Shown: piece by piece, positions 18,226-26,959 of the stretch
Numbering within the stretch: position 1 is the stretch's first letter
Layout: each line of letters begins with the position of its first letter
From: Guptibacillus hwajinpoensis
Lineage (GTDB): Bacteria; Bacillota; Bacilli; Bacillales; Guptibacillaceae
Direction: 5' to 3' (one strand)
Length of the DNA: 64,000 bases
NCBI RefSeq assembly: GCF_029277305.1
Contig: NZ_CP119526.1
Translations under genes and position numbers: made by a program
The notes under the pieces: model-generated
The model's input: the letters and a program-made list of their open reading frames with translations, nothing else
Told to the model about the DNA's origin: nothing
Databases searched by the model: none

Positions 18226-18612
18226 TTATTGTTCATCAATTGTTTTTGCGACATCTACATTACCAGCCTGATAACCAATTGTGATAATGTCACCCTCATG
18301 AATAGACTCCCAATCCAATCTATCGGTTAAATAAGGCTTTTTGTTAACAACAAGATAATAATAAGGTTTGTCAGCTGCAGCTTCTGTCATCTCTTCTGCA
18401 TTTTCATTTGTTGGATCCATTTCATCTTCTTCGTTAGTTTCTTGATCTGTTTTAATTGTTAATTGTGGCTCTTCATAACGAACCATTTTCTTTTGGACCT
18501 CGCCAGTTACATATGCTAGATCATCATTTTGTTCGTTAGCGAAGGCAGTACCTACAGCCAGAACCAAACATAGCAACAAAACCGACAAAAGGGTTCCTCT
18601 TAACATATTCAT
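18226..18612 (-). CDS. Small secreted protein of unknown function
   Basis: A 128-residue exported protein. An N-terminal signal peptide (MNMLRGTLLSVLLLCLVLAV) with an AxA cleavage site (TAFA) is followed by a mature region containing a Glu/Asp/Asn-rich linker. The C-terminal segment, YYYLVVNKKPYLTDRL then HEGDIITIGY, resembles a small beta-barrel. The frame is open to 18636, but AGAGGAG lies a suitable distance before the ATG at 18612 (another ATG is at 18606). No family is recognised with confidence. It stands alone, divergent from bioY. Confidence 0.65.
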   Translation of the reverse strand: MNMLRGTLLSVLLLCLVLAVGTAFANEQNDDLAYVTGEVQKKMVRYEEPQLTIKTDQETNEEDEMDPTNENAEEMTEAAADKPYYYLVVNKKPYLTDRLDWESIHEGDIITIGYQAGNVDVAKTIDEQ

Positions 18613-18883
18613 ACAGAGGCTCCTCTCAACGTGCATTCGCTTTTAGTTTACCATACATTTTTCAGTTGGTAATAAATTTTCTTGAAGCACAAGCGATTTC
18701 TCAACGTTCAAATGGACAATTGAAGATGCTGATCTAATCGAACGTTTACCCAATTCCATATTAGGTTGCTCCAAAATAACACGTGAAATGTTAACTAAAA
18801 ATATGATCAAGGTGTTATAATCGTGATGAATTTTATCTTATCAAAACAATTACATCCACACTCAATTAGTAAAATCGAATCCA

Positions 18884-18917
18884 TTAGTTAACCGTTACTA
18901 TTTTTCGGTTGACACAA
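18884..18917 (+). promoter_or_regulatory. Candidate BirA operator upstream of bioY
   Basis: An inverted repeat with half-sites TTAGTTAACC (18884-18893) and GGTTGACACAA (18907-18917), separated by 13 bases. This resembles the biotin repressor site of Gram-positive bacteria (TTGT-AACC spaced from GGTT-ACAA). The right half-site contains the promoter's -35 hexamer, so bound BirA would block transcription when biotin is plentiful. The stretch between 18613 and 18884 holds no gene. Confidence 0.6.
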
Positions 18918-18937
18918 ATGGTTTTTTCTTTTACGAT
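18909..18937 (+). promoter_or_regulatory. Sigma-A promoter of bioY
   Basis: The -35 hexamer TTGACA at 18909-18914 (perfect consensus) is followed after 17 bases by TACGAT at 18932-18937. It lies about 35 bases before the start codon and overlaps the candidate BirA operator. Confidence 0.6.
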
Positions 18938-18971
18938 TCATTATAGTGATAATGAAAGCGAGGATCATTTT

Positions 18972-19559
18972 ATGGGGAAAATGAAAACAATTGATTTAGT
19001 TTACGCAGGGATGTTTGCCGCACTGATGGCTGTTGGAGCAAATATAGCTCAATTTCTAGTCGTTGGTGGTGTACCCATTACGTTACAAACGTTCTTTGCA
19101 ATTCTTGCAGGTCTTTTACTCGGAAGTAGACTTGGTGCAACGTCAATGATTGTTTATACTTTAGTTGGATTAGCCGGAGCACCTGTATTTGCTCAATTTA
19201 CTGGTGGTCCAGGTGTTATTTTCAAACCGACATTCGGATTTATCTTATCTTATATTCTGGTCGCATATGTAGCTGGTAAAATTGTTGAATCAAAGTTGAA
19301 GCCTACCATCACAACGTTTATGATCGCTAGCTTCACTGGATTTATTTTGAACTATGTGCTAGGTACAAACTATATGTATTATGCTTACAAACTCTGGGCA
19401 GCTGCTCCAGAAGGATTTACGTATAGTATGGCGTGGATTTGGATGCTCGCTCCTTTACCAAAAGATATTATATTGAGTGCTGTAGCGGCTCTTATTTCTC
19501 CGCGAATCTTTACAGCCGTTTCTAAAACGTCAAGCCGTCAACAAGGCAAAGTTGCCTAG
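18972..19559 (+). CDS. bioY: Biotin transporter BioY (ECF S-component)
   Basis: The membrane substrate-binding component for biotin uptake, 195 residues with about six transmembrane segments. Family landmarks are VGGVPITLQTFFAILAGLLLG, then YTLVGLAGAPVFAQFTGGPGVIFKPTFGF, and the C-terminal LAPLPKDIILSAVAALI. It works with the general EcfAA'T energising module, which is not in this window. The frame is open upstream to 18909, but GCGAGGA before the ATG at 18972 and the membrane-protein N-terminus support this start. The candidate BirA site upstream predicts repression by biotin. Confidence 0.93.
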   Translation: MGKMKTIDLVYAGMFAALMAVGANIAQFLVVGGVPITLQTFFAILAGLLLGSRLGATSMIVYTLVGLAGAPVFAQFTGGPGVIFKPTFGFILSYILVAYVAGKIVESKLKPTITTFMIASFTGFILNYVLGTNYMYYAYKLWAAAPEGFTYSMAWIWMLAPLPKDIILSAVAALISPRIFTAVSKTSSRQQGKVA

Positions 19560-19587
19560 CCACACATTACTAGATAAATATAATATC

Positions 19588-19620
19588 AAAAACCCGCTGG
19601 TGCATACCGGCGGGTTTTTA
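19588..19620. terminator. Bidirectional terminator between bioY and the MFS gene
   Basis: AAAAACCCGC and GCGGGTTTTT form the stem, with GGT/ACC continuing inward. A T-run is present for both directions. It lies 5 bases from the - strand stop codon. Confidence 0.85.
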
Positions 19621-19624
19621 ACGT

Positions 19625-20800
19625 CTATTCGCTTGCGACTTGTTTCGATTTGCTTGAATTCAAGAATAGCGACATGATGAACATTAGTAGAAGGAAGACA
19701 ATAACAAGACCAAAGCCACCTTTTTCACCATATGCCTCAGACACAAGCCCGATTATATACCCAGCTAAACCGCCGCCAATTCCTGAAGCAACGTAGATTA
19801 GACCAAGAGCTGAACCTGGATTTTTTGAAATCGTCGTCCCGAATGCTGTGGCTGTTGGGAACAACGTAGAGAAGAAAAGTCCTGCGCCAGCAAATAGATA
19901 CGGTACTTGATTGGCAAAGAAGAAACTGATGGCGACGATAATAACAGACCCAAGCGAGAATGTAATCATAATCAATCGTTCGTTCAGTTTATTCGCAAGA
20001 TACGCAGCACCAAGTCTTCCGACCATAAAGAAGACAGAGAACAGTGATAAGATCGTTGCTACCATATCTGATTTCGCTTCATTTGATATACCACCAAGTT
20101 CAAGTGATTTTAAATATGGTGGAAAGAAGTTTGTAAATGATACTTCAGCTGATACTTCAAAAATCAAGAAGAACATTAAGAAGACCATTTGCGCATCTTT
20201 TAACATTGGTATGAATGCTTTTAAGTTAATCTTATCTGCTTTTCCATTCGGGAAGGAAACTGATGTAACGTAGAAAATAACGAGTACATTCAATGCAGCA
20301 ATTCCTGCGTAGAAATAGCGCCAAGATGCAAATTCAAAGAGGTAGTTTAGAATTTGTGGGAAAACAATCATCCCTAGTCCGTAAATTCCCATTGCTAAAT
20401 TAAACATTTGATTTTGTTTATTGGGGTAAGCTGCAGGAACGATTGCATTGGATGCAACACCGAGTGCGCCAAGACCAAACCCAATTAACATATAGAAACC
20501 AAGAAAGAGCATAATATTAGATGCTAACCCAGTACCTAGAAATCCAGCACCCATAATGAGTGTCGCAATAATGACCATAATACGAAGGCCTTTTTTATCT
20601 GTTAAATAACCAAAAATCAAACTTGCTAATGTAAAGCCTATTTGAAAGATCAAAACCACTAAACCAAATTGACTCATATCAAGCCCAATATCTGCTTCGA
20701 CTTGATCAAGCACAATCCCCTTTGTATTCGTAACCCCACCAGATACGAACTGTGTAAATAGTAATATAACTAACGCGTGTATACTTTTCCCTTTTGACAT
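19625..20800 (-). CDS. MFS transporter, probable 12-TM permease
   Basis: A 391-residue major facilitator transporter with about 12 transmembrane segments. The inter-helix 2-3 motif GYLTDKKGLR and a symmetrical GRLGAAYLANKLNER after the central loop mark the two six-helix halves. The second half, with LFPTATAFGTTISKNPGSAL, resembles the FHS (fucose/glucose permease-like) branch. The substrate cannot be told. An AGGAGG precedes the ATG. It is a single gene, convergent with bioY, and no regulator or enzyme next to it suggests a substrate. Confidence 0.85.
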   Translation of the reverse strand: MSKGKSIHALVILLFTQFVSGGVTNTKGIVLDQVEADIGLDMSQFGLVVLIFQIGFTLASLIFGYLTDKKGLRIMVIIATLIMGAGFLGTGLASNIMLFLGFYMLIGFGLGALGVASNAIVPAAYPNKQNQMFNLAMGIYGLGMIVFPQILNYLFEFASWRYFYAGIAALNVLVIFYVTSVSFPNGKADKINLKAFIPMLKDAQMVFLMFFLIFEVSAEVSFTNFFPPYLKSLELGGISNEAKSDMVATILSLFSVFFMVGRLGAAYLANKLNERLIMITFSLGSVIIVAISFFFANQVPYLFAGAGLFFSTLFPTATAFGTTISKNPGSALGLIYVASGIGGGLAGYIIGLVSEAYGEKGGFGLVIVFLLLMFIMSLFLNSSKSKQVASE

Positions 20801-20920
20801 AGTGACCTCCTAAATGTAATCTATCACGGAGGATTCCACGGTAAATAACACTTAAAACTTAAAAAAATTTTCAATCATTTTTTAGTTAGCGTTACCATTA
20901 CCGCTATGTAAGCTTTTGTA

Positions 20921-20961
20921 AATAAAAAAATAGGTTGCAGGGAATTCCCTGCAACCTATTT
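20921..20961 (-). terminator. Intrinsic terminator of the CaCA exchanger gene
   Basis: A perfect 15-base stem (AAATAGGTTGCAGGG at 20928-20942 with its complement at 20947-20961) with an AATT loop, followed on the - strand by T residues. The stop codon at 20956-20958 lies inside the stem. Confidence 0.85.
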
Positions 20962-21945
20962 CATTTGATAAACTATGAAGGTAGCAATAAAGTAAATAAC
21001 AACAATTGCGATTGATGGTAGCATATAAAAGAGCGTCGTTCGCTTCTCTTTTCGTGTAATACTATAAAGAATGACAAGAACGACAACAACCGTTGAAACT
21101 GTTGTAACGATATTAGACATACTCGCATGCTGAAATATGTTTGTTTTAAGATATATGGCATCCGTAAAGGAAAGAAGCATGATGTTAAAGGCGTTACTTC
21201 CTAGTAATGAACTTACCCCCATGCTATAGTTCCGAAGTTTAAGAGCCGTAGCAACACTTACTGCGTCTGGAAGTGAAGTGCTTGCACCAACTAAAAAAGA
21301 ACCTACAAAGGATGCACCAAGGCCAGTGCTGTCAGCTATTCGGTCTGCCGTAAGCGTCAATATTGTGCCTACAATCATGATTCCAACAGCTGAAAGAACA
21401 AACATTGTCACAACTCTCTGATAGGAAAAATCTCCGTATTTTTCATTACGACGATTTTTTCGTTTAACTTTTTCTTCTGTTTTACTATTAATCCACTTTA
21501 CTCCTATGAAATAAAAAAGCACTAAGACAATGGAACTATAGCCAATATGAAAGATGCTTGCCGATAGGGTTAAAGATAATCCAGCTACGACTATTAATGT
21601 CATGACAATAACAAGATAAATATAAAGCTTACTACCAAGGTCCGTCTGCCCCATAATCTGTTCACGACGATAAACCATATCAAGAACAGCAAGTGCCAAT
21701 AAATTAAATAAATTACTACCAAGCAAATTTCCGATTGCAAGATCAGGACTGTCAATCGCAATAGCTGTGACACTTGACGTTAATTCCGGTAAAGATATAG
21801 CCGCACCTATGATGATCCCCATAAAAGCGGATGATGTTTTCGTTTTCTCACTTATAGCATCTCCATACATAGCGAGACGCGTTGCAACAAAGTATGTCGC
21901 AATTGCTGCAGCGATAAATAACATGATTGTTAGAATTAAATTCAT
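20956..21945 (-). CDS. CaCA-family sodium/calcium-type exchanger
   Basis: A 329-residue membrane protein with two homologous halves of about five helices. The two alpha-repeats are clear: GIIIGAAISLPELTSSVTAIAI with GNLLGSNLFNLL in the first half, and VGASTSLPDAVSVATAL with SSLLGSNAFNIMLL in the second. The acidic residues in SLPE and SLPD are the usual ion ligands. Between the halves lies a basic loop (EEKVKRKNRRNEK). It probably exchanges Ca2+ or another cation for Na+ or H+. AAGGAG lies 7 bases before the ATG at 21945, so this start is preferred over the one at 21969. Confidence 0.88.
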   Translation of the reverse strand: MNLILTIMLFIAAAIATYFVATRLAMYGDAISEKTKTSSAFMGIIIGAAISLPELTSSVTAIAIDSPDLAIGNLLGSNLFNLLALAVLDMVYRREQIMGQTDLGSKLYIYLVIVMTLIVVAGLSLTLSASIFHIGYSSIVLVLFYFIGVKWINSKTEEKVKRKNRRNEKYGDFSYQRVVTMFVLSAVGIMIVGTILTLTADRIADSTGLGASFVGSFLVGASTSLPDAVSVATALKLRNYSMGVSSLLGSNAFNIMLLSFTDAIYLKTNIFQHASMSNIVTTVSTVVVVLVILYSITRKEKRTTLFYMLPSIAIVVIYFIATFIVYQMK

Positions 21946-22092
21946 GAAAGTACTCCTTGTGTCGAACAATTTAACTTCTACTTACCATAACCTACATCGG
22001 ATATAGCTAAACCCCAAAAATAAATGTAGTCTAGTAATATTTTAGAATAGTCGATAGACAAAACGTTAACGCGAATTTGTTTATCACAAGGT

Positions 22093-22119
22093 AAAAACCC
22101 GCACGAAATGCGGGTTTTA
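22093..22119 (-). terminator. Intrinsic terminator of the M20 hydrolase gene
   Basis: AAAACCCGCA (22094-22103) pairs with TGCGGGTTTT (22109-22118) around a 5-base loop. A T-run follows on the - strand, and the hairpin touches the stop codon at 22117. Confidence 0.8.
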
Positions 22120-23235
22120 TTCTTTATTATGCAATTGATTTACAAGATGACTGATAACATTTGCTGCCTCAACAAGTGAATTCTTTTCAAAGGTCATAGA
22201 AGGATCATGTAATCCTGGAGAGACGTTAGCACCAATTCCGAGAAAGACAGCTTCTATATTTGTGAGATCTGTGTAATAGTGAAAATCTTCTCCCCCTGGT
22301 GTTAGTATAGGAGAAATTGCTTTACCTTCGCCTAAAACAGATTCAATTGCAACCTTCGCTTCTTGAATGAGCTCTTCTGAATATCTTGGTGCTGGAACAC
22401 GACCTTCCACTTTATACGTAATCGTAGCGTCATACATGCTTCCAGTATGATGAATAATGCGGGCAATTCTCTCTAGCATTCGATGAAGTTCTTTATTATC
22501 ACGACTTCGAACATCCAGAGCGAATGATCCACTACCAGGAATGACATTATAAGAACCCCCACCTGCTGAGAGGCTGGTGAATTTGATCGTTGTTCCGGTT
22601 TGAGGATTAGGTCGAATAGCATGAATCGAGTTAATTAGTGTTCCAAAGACATCAATAACATTCACACCAAGGTGCGGGCGTCCACCATGAGCTGTTCTTC
22701 CTTGAATCTTTCCAGTCAAAATAGTCGCGGCACTATGCATAAGGGCAGGTGACATAGATCCAGTCGGACACTCTGTTGCAGTTCGTAAATGGAAGCCAAT
22801 CAAGCTATCAACATCCTCTAATACACCTTCATGAACCATCGCTTTTGCTCCCTGCATAATTTCTTCAGCAGGTTGAAATATAAATTTAACCGAACCCTTC
22901 ATCTTTTCCTTTTGTTCACTTAGAAGTTTAGCGATGCCGAGGGCAATACTTGAGTGCGCATCATGGCCACACGAATGACGATAAAACACCCTTCCATCTT
23001 CTTCGTGTGTGATACAGTCCATATCAGCACGTACACCAATACATGGACGATCACGCTCTCCCTTATATGTACCTATCACCCCCGTACCTGCGATACCTGA
23101 TTGAACAGTATATCCCATGCTTTTGAGCTCTTTTTCAATGTAAGCTGCTGTTTTGAATTCCTTAAAAGCAGGTTCAGGTATCCTATGAAGATCCTGTTGT
23201 ACTTTATGGATATAGTGACTGAAATCAATGGACAC
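22117..23235 (-). CDS. M20 family amidohydrolase / N-acyl-amino acid deacylase
   Basis: A 372-residue zinc-dependent amidohydrolase (M20D, like YxeP, AmaA and HipO). The metal-binding segments are RADMD (about 69-73), HSCGHDAHSS (about 87-96) and QPAEE (about 121-125). The dimerisation-domain motif GRTAHGGRPH follows, and GGEDFHYYT near the C-terminus carries the last metal ligand. Such enzymes release amino acids from N-acyl amino acids or related amides. The start is GTG at 23235 with a GGGGGG-rich ribosome site. It follows the helicase gene by 17 bases, so the two may be co-transcribed. Confidence 0.9.
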   Translation of the reverse strand: MSIDFSHYIHKVQQDLHRIPEPAFKEFKTAAYIEKELKSMGYTVQSGIAGTGVIGTYKGERDRPCIGVRADMDCITHEEDGRVFYRHSCGHDAHSSIALGIAKLLSEQKEKMKGSVKFIFQPAEEIMQGAKAMVHEGVLEDVDSLIGFHLRTATECPTGSMSPALMHSAATILTGKIQGRTAHGGRPHLGVNVIDVFGTLINSIHAIRPNPQTGTTIKFTSLSAGGGSYNVIPGSGSFALDVRSRDNKELHRMLERIARIIHHTGSMYDATITYKVEGRVPAPRYSEELIQEAKVAIESVLGEGKAISPILTPGGEDFHYYTDLTNIEAVFLGIGANVSPGLHDPSMTFEKNSLVEAANVISHLVNQLHNKE

Positions 23236-23252
23236 CGCTATCCCCCCATTCT

Positions 23253-25544
23253 CTAGATTAAGTTATCCTTTAAAACAGCGAAATGTTGCCATTCATAGGG
23301 AAGTAATTGCTGGTACCGTCGTTCTAGATAACGGCTATCGATTAGAAGTAACTGCCCAGTATCCGTTTCCGTTCGAATGAGTCTTCCTCCCGCTTGTTGA
23401 ACACGGTTCATACCCGGATAAACATATGTATATTCAAAACCGTTTCTTCCTTGCTCATCAAAATACGTTTTCATCAATTGTCGTTCGATATCAAAGTTAG
23501 GAAGACCAACTCCCACTACAACAACGCCTGTAAGTCTGTCGCCTTTTAGATCGATGCCTTCAGAGAAAACTCCTCCAACTACTGCGAAACCTATTAAGCT
23601 AGCCTGACGATTACCAGTAAACATGTGTAGAAATTCTTCTCGTTCTTGCTCAGTCATCCCGCTTTTCTGAAGAATTGTCTCGATTCCATTGCTTTGAGAC
23701 GTATAAGCGTCATAGACTTGCTCCATATATCCATAAGACGGGAAAAAGAATAAATAATTCCCTGGTTTTTCATCTACCACTTTAAGCAAGAGCTCCACAA
23801 GCGGTTGAAGCGTTTTCGCTCGATCGCGATACTTTGTCGATAAGGGCGCAATTGAAACCTTTGCATTTTCTCTAGGAAAGGGTGACGGGATTTGAATAGC
23901 ATAATTTTCTTCTTTCCAACCGAGCATTTCCTGATAATAAGATAGTGGAGAAAAAGTTGCAGAGAAAAAGATCGTTGCCAGAAAACCCTTACGCATTGTT
24001 TGAAGCAAATGTGAAGGGTCAAAACAAAACAATTTGATTTTCACTTCTGATTTACCGGATTCAACATATGTGATGAATCGTTCATCGTAAAGTTTTGCAA
24101 TGCGAATAAAATTTTGTGATGCAAAATAAGCATCCAGCAGCTCTTCATCATTTCCCTGGTGAAGTAACTCCTGTTCGCTGACCTGAATAAATGTATCGAG
24201 TTTTACTAATAACTCTTCATCAACGCTTTGTAACACAAGCTTTCCATTCTCGCATGATTTTCTTAGTTCAATCATAAATTGATTAATTGCTGCTGCAGCA
24301 TTTACGATCTCAACGTTCTTTCCTTTATAAGAACGTTTCAGTTGCAGAAACCGTGACTTGAATAGTTCCGCTGAATACATACTTCTCGCTCGGTCTACAA
24401 GATTATGAGCTTCATCCACGAGAACAGTCGTACGCTTCTTTTGTTCTTCAATCAATCGTTTTAAAGAAACTCTCGGATCAAATAAGTAATTGTAGTCACA
24501 AATCACAGCATCAGCCGTATAAGCAAGATCAAGTGAGAGCTCAAAAGGACATAGTCTGTGCTTGTGAGCATACCGTTCAATAACATCTCGAGTCATCCGC
24601 GTTTCATTGCTTAACACATCAAGCAGTCCGTCATTAATCCGATCGTAATACCCATCAGCATATTCACAATAGTCCTTTTGGCAAAGTGTTTTCTCTTTAA
24701 AACAAACTTTATCTTTAGCAGTGATCGTCACAGAAGAAGTGTGAAGGCCTTTTGTTTCCATTAGTCGAAACGCTCCCTGGGCGGTTTCTCTTGTGATTGT
24801 TTTTGCCGTTAAGTAGAAGATTTTTTGACCAAAGCCTTCCCCCATCGCTTTCACAACTGGAAAAAGGGTACTGATCGTCTTTCCAATGCCCGTTGGAGCA
24901 GTAGCAAATAAAGTCGCTTCATCTTGAACTGTTTTATAAACAGCTCCCGCTAGCTTGCGTTGCCCATCTCGATACGAATCAAAGGGAAATTGTAACAGCT
25001 TAGCTGTTTCTGTTCTTTGGTTTATATGTTTTTGTTTCCATTTAGCAAATGGAGCATAATGTGAAATTACTTCATTCATAAATTCTGTCAACTGACTGGA
25101 AGTAAAGTCTTTTTCGTAGCGAACGATTTCCTTAGAGTGGGATTGGATGTACGTCAGTTGAACGGTAATCACATCCCGCTCAAATCGCTTTGATGCCATA
25201 TAGGCATAACACATCGCCTGCGCCCAATAAACAGGATAGGAGTCTTCATTGATTTCAGTGAGCGGGAGAGAAGTTGATTTAATTTCATCAATCACGAGCT
25301 TGTTTTCTCTCATCAACAATCCATCACATCGGCCTTCAATATGAAAAAGAAGCTCTTCAAAGACATAATCGATCTCAAAGGGGATCTCTTTTTGATCTTC
25401 TTCACCGTACGTTTTTTGGATCATTTGATGCAGACGAGTGCCTTCAGTCATTGTTGTTGTCGTGCGAAAACGAGTGTCAATACTTCCGCTCCGGTAAGCA
25501 TATTCCACCAGTGGACGAACAGATACTTTTATTGTTTCATTCAT
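23253..25544 (-). CDS. Nuclease-helicase: PD-(D/E)XK domain fused to a DinG/XPD-like Fe-S helicase
   Basis: A 763-residue two-part DNA repair-type enzyme. Residues 1-180 form a RecB/Cas4-like nuclease domain: His39, Asp74 (GRCDGL), the Glu87-x-Lys89 pair in DEIK, and a QxxxY motif at Gln109/Tyr113. The rest is an SF2 helicase of the DinG/XPD group with Walker A APTGIGKT at 216-223, DEAH at 377-380 and QAGGRLIR near the C-terminus. Four cysteines (281, 288, 293, 332) placed between these motifs should hold a 4Fe-4S cluster. It belongs to COG1199-type helicases. The biological substrate is not known to me. Confidence 0.9.
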   Translation of the reverse strand: MNETIKVSVRPLVEYAYRSGSIDTRFRTTTTMTEGTRLHQMIQKTYGEEDQKEIPFEIDYVFEELLFHIEGRCDGLLMRENKLVIDEIKSTSLPLTEINEDSYPVYWAQAMCYAYMASKRFERDVITVQLTYIQSHSKEIVRYEKDFTSSQLTEFMNEVISHYAPFAKWKQKHINQRTETAKLLQFPFDSYRDGQRKLAGAVYKTVQDEATLFATAPTGIGKTISTLFPVVKAMGEGFGQKIFYLTAKTITRETAQGAFRLMETKGLHTSSVTITAKDKVCFKEKTLCQKDYCEYADGYYDRINDGLLDVLSNETRMTRDVIERYAHKHRLCPFELSLDLAYTADAVICDYNYLFDPRVSLKRLIEEQKKRTTVLVDEAHNLVDRARSMYSAELFKSRFLQLKRSYKGKNVEIVNAAAAINQFMIELRKSCENGKLVLQSVDEELLVKLDTFIQVSEQELLHQGNDEELLDAYFASQNFIRIAKLYDERFITYVESGKSEVKIKLFCFDPSHLLQTMRKGFLATIFFSATFSPLSYYQEMLGWKEENYAIQIPSPFPRENAKVSIAPLSTKYRDRAKTLQPLVELLLKVVDEKPGNYLFFFPSYGYMEQVYDAYTSQSNGIETILQKSGMTEQEREEFLHMFTGNRQASLIGFAVVGGVFSEGIDLKGDRLTGVVVVGVGLPNFDIERQLMKTYFDEQGRNGFEYTYVYPGMNRVQQAGGRLIRTETDTGQLLLIDSRYLERRYQQLLPYEWQHFAVLKDNLI

Positions 25545-25552
25545 GTTATCAC

Positions 25553-26846
25553 CTATTGTTTTCTTTCGTGGACCTTCATGTATAAGCCATTTTTAATTCG
25601 CAACGAAACCAATGGTTCCGCTTCTACAGGATGATGATTTGCCACCATCTCAAGGTGATACTTTTTACCGATTGTCGAAATAATTAGCTGTGCTTCCATT
25701 GTTGCAAGTTGACTTCCTATACAGCTTCTTGGTCCTGCACCAAACGGTATATAAGCAAAAGGCTGTATCTCTTTTGCACGCTCTTCCGAAAAGCGAGTGT
25801 GGTCAAACTGGTTAGGTTCCTTAAAGAACGCGGGATTTCGATGAATGATGTAAGAACTTATTAAAAAGGATGATCCCTTCTTAAATTCATGACCAGACAG
25901 ATTTACTGGTTCAGTTGCTTCTCGTAATAACATCCATGCCGCAGTAAAGTCTTAACATTTCTTTAAAGAATGGACCTGTTTGTTTAAAAGATTTTATGTT
26001 TTGCTGATGATTGGATTGCCATTCCACTACTAGCTCTTCTTCAAGCGACCTACTTCTCGAAAGTTCAAACCACATCCAGGATAATACGTTGGCAGTCGTT
26101 TCGTGTCCTGCAATTAGCATCGTCAAAACATGACTTTTAATTTCTTCCCTTGAGATTGAAGAACCATCTTCATACTTTGCTGTTAGCAGTAAGTTAAGCA
26201 AATGATCACCATCTGGCGCTTGTTCAATCAACAAATCTGCCAGTTCTTCAAGGCGTTCTTTACCTGAAGTATACCGTTTATTTCGTGAAGACGGAATGAA
26301 TGCTGGCACTGGAAAAGGGAGAAATAAGTCGCTAGCGGTCTTATCGATAATGTGAGTAACAGCGTCGACAAGCTCCTCACTCTCACTGTCTAATACATTT
26401 CTCCCAAACATGATTTTCACAATAATACGCAGTGTCAATTTCATCATTTCATCGCTTATACAACGTTCATCTTGATCTCGCCAAGATTCAATGAATTCTT
26501 CAGTTTGTTCAACGATTATTCGTTTATATTGTTCGAGCATCTCTTTATGAAATGCTGGTAGGATAAGCTTTCTTTGTCGCCGATGCTCTATTCCTTCAGA
26601 AGTAAGTAATCCTCTACCAATCGTTTTGCTTAATAACGAAGCGGATGCACCTTTTTGAAAAGAAGAAGCCTGTGTAACTAGAATTTCTCTAATAGCCTCT
26701 GGATTGTGAACAACAAAAGAAGATGCGCCAAGTTCTACAAAACCAGCAACCTCACGTGTTTGCGACAGAAACGTTAATGGATCTTTCCTGAAATCAAGAT
26801 AGTTCTTTAATCGAATACCTGAAAGCTTTTCAACCGTTTTCACCAC
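25553..26846 (-). pseudogene. Cytochrome P450, disrupted by a frameshift
   Basis: Two reading frames together make one complete P450. The N-terminal part (26846 down to 25911) has the I-helix motif AGHETTAN and the ExxR motif in FKEMLRLY. The frame then runs into CGMDV.. and stops. The C-terminal part (read from about 25942 down to 25553) contains LLREATEPVNLSGHEF and the haem-binding loop FGAGPRSCIG. At 25943-25944 the - strand reads CTTTACTGCGGCATGG. Restoring two C residues would give LYPAAW, the usual family sequence, so a 2-base deletion (or a 1-base insertion) is likely. Substrate unknown; the sequence is of the CYP102/CYP4-like bacterial type. The start is GTG with a weak ribosome site. 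A sequencing error would produce the same picture. Confidence 0.85.
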
Positions 26847-26913
26847 AGTTCACCACTCTTTGTTTTCTTCTATTATAGAAATCTTAGAGCAATAATGGCA
26901 ATGTTTAACAGCT

Positions 26914-26953
26914 AAAAAAAACGCTCCAACTGGATTGACCAGAAGGAACGCTT
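26914..26953 (-). terminator. Intrinsic terminator of the aminopeptidase gene
   Basis: An imperfect hairpin on the - strand (AGCGTTCCTTCTGG pairs with CCAGTTGGAGCGTT) followed by seven T residues, directly after the stop region at 26960. Confidence 0.7.
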
Positions 26954-26959
26954 GAGAAA

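Noticed and set aside
18940..18970. GATAATGA-type sequence before bioY as a PerR/Fur site
   Set aside because: Only half of the palindrome is present and the better match is the BirA-type repeat further upstream.
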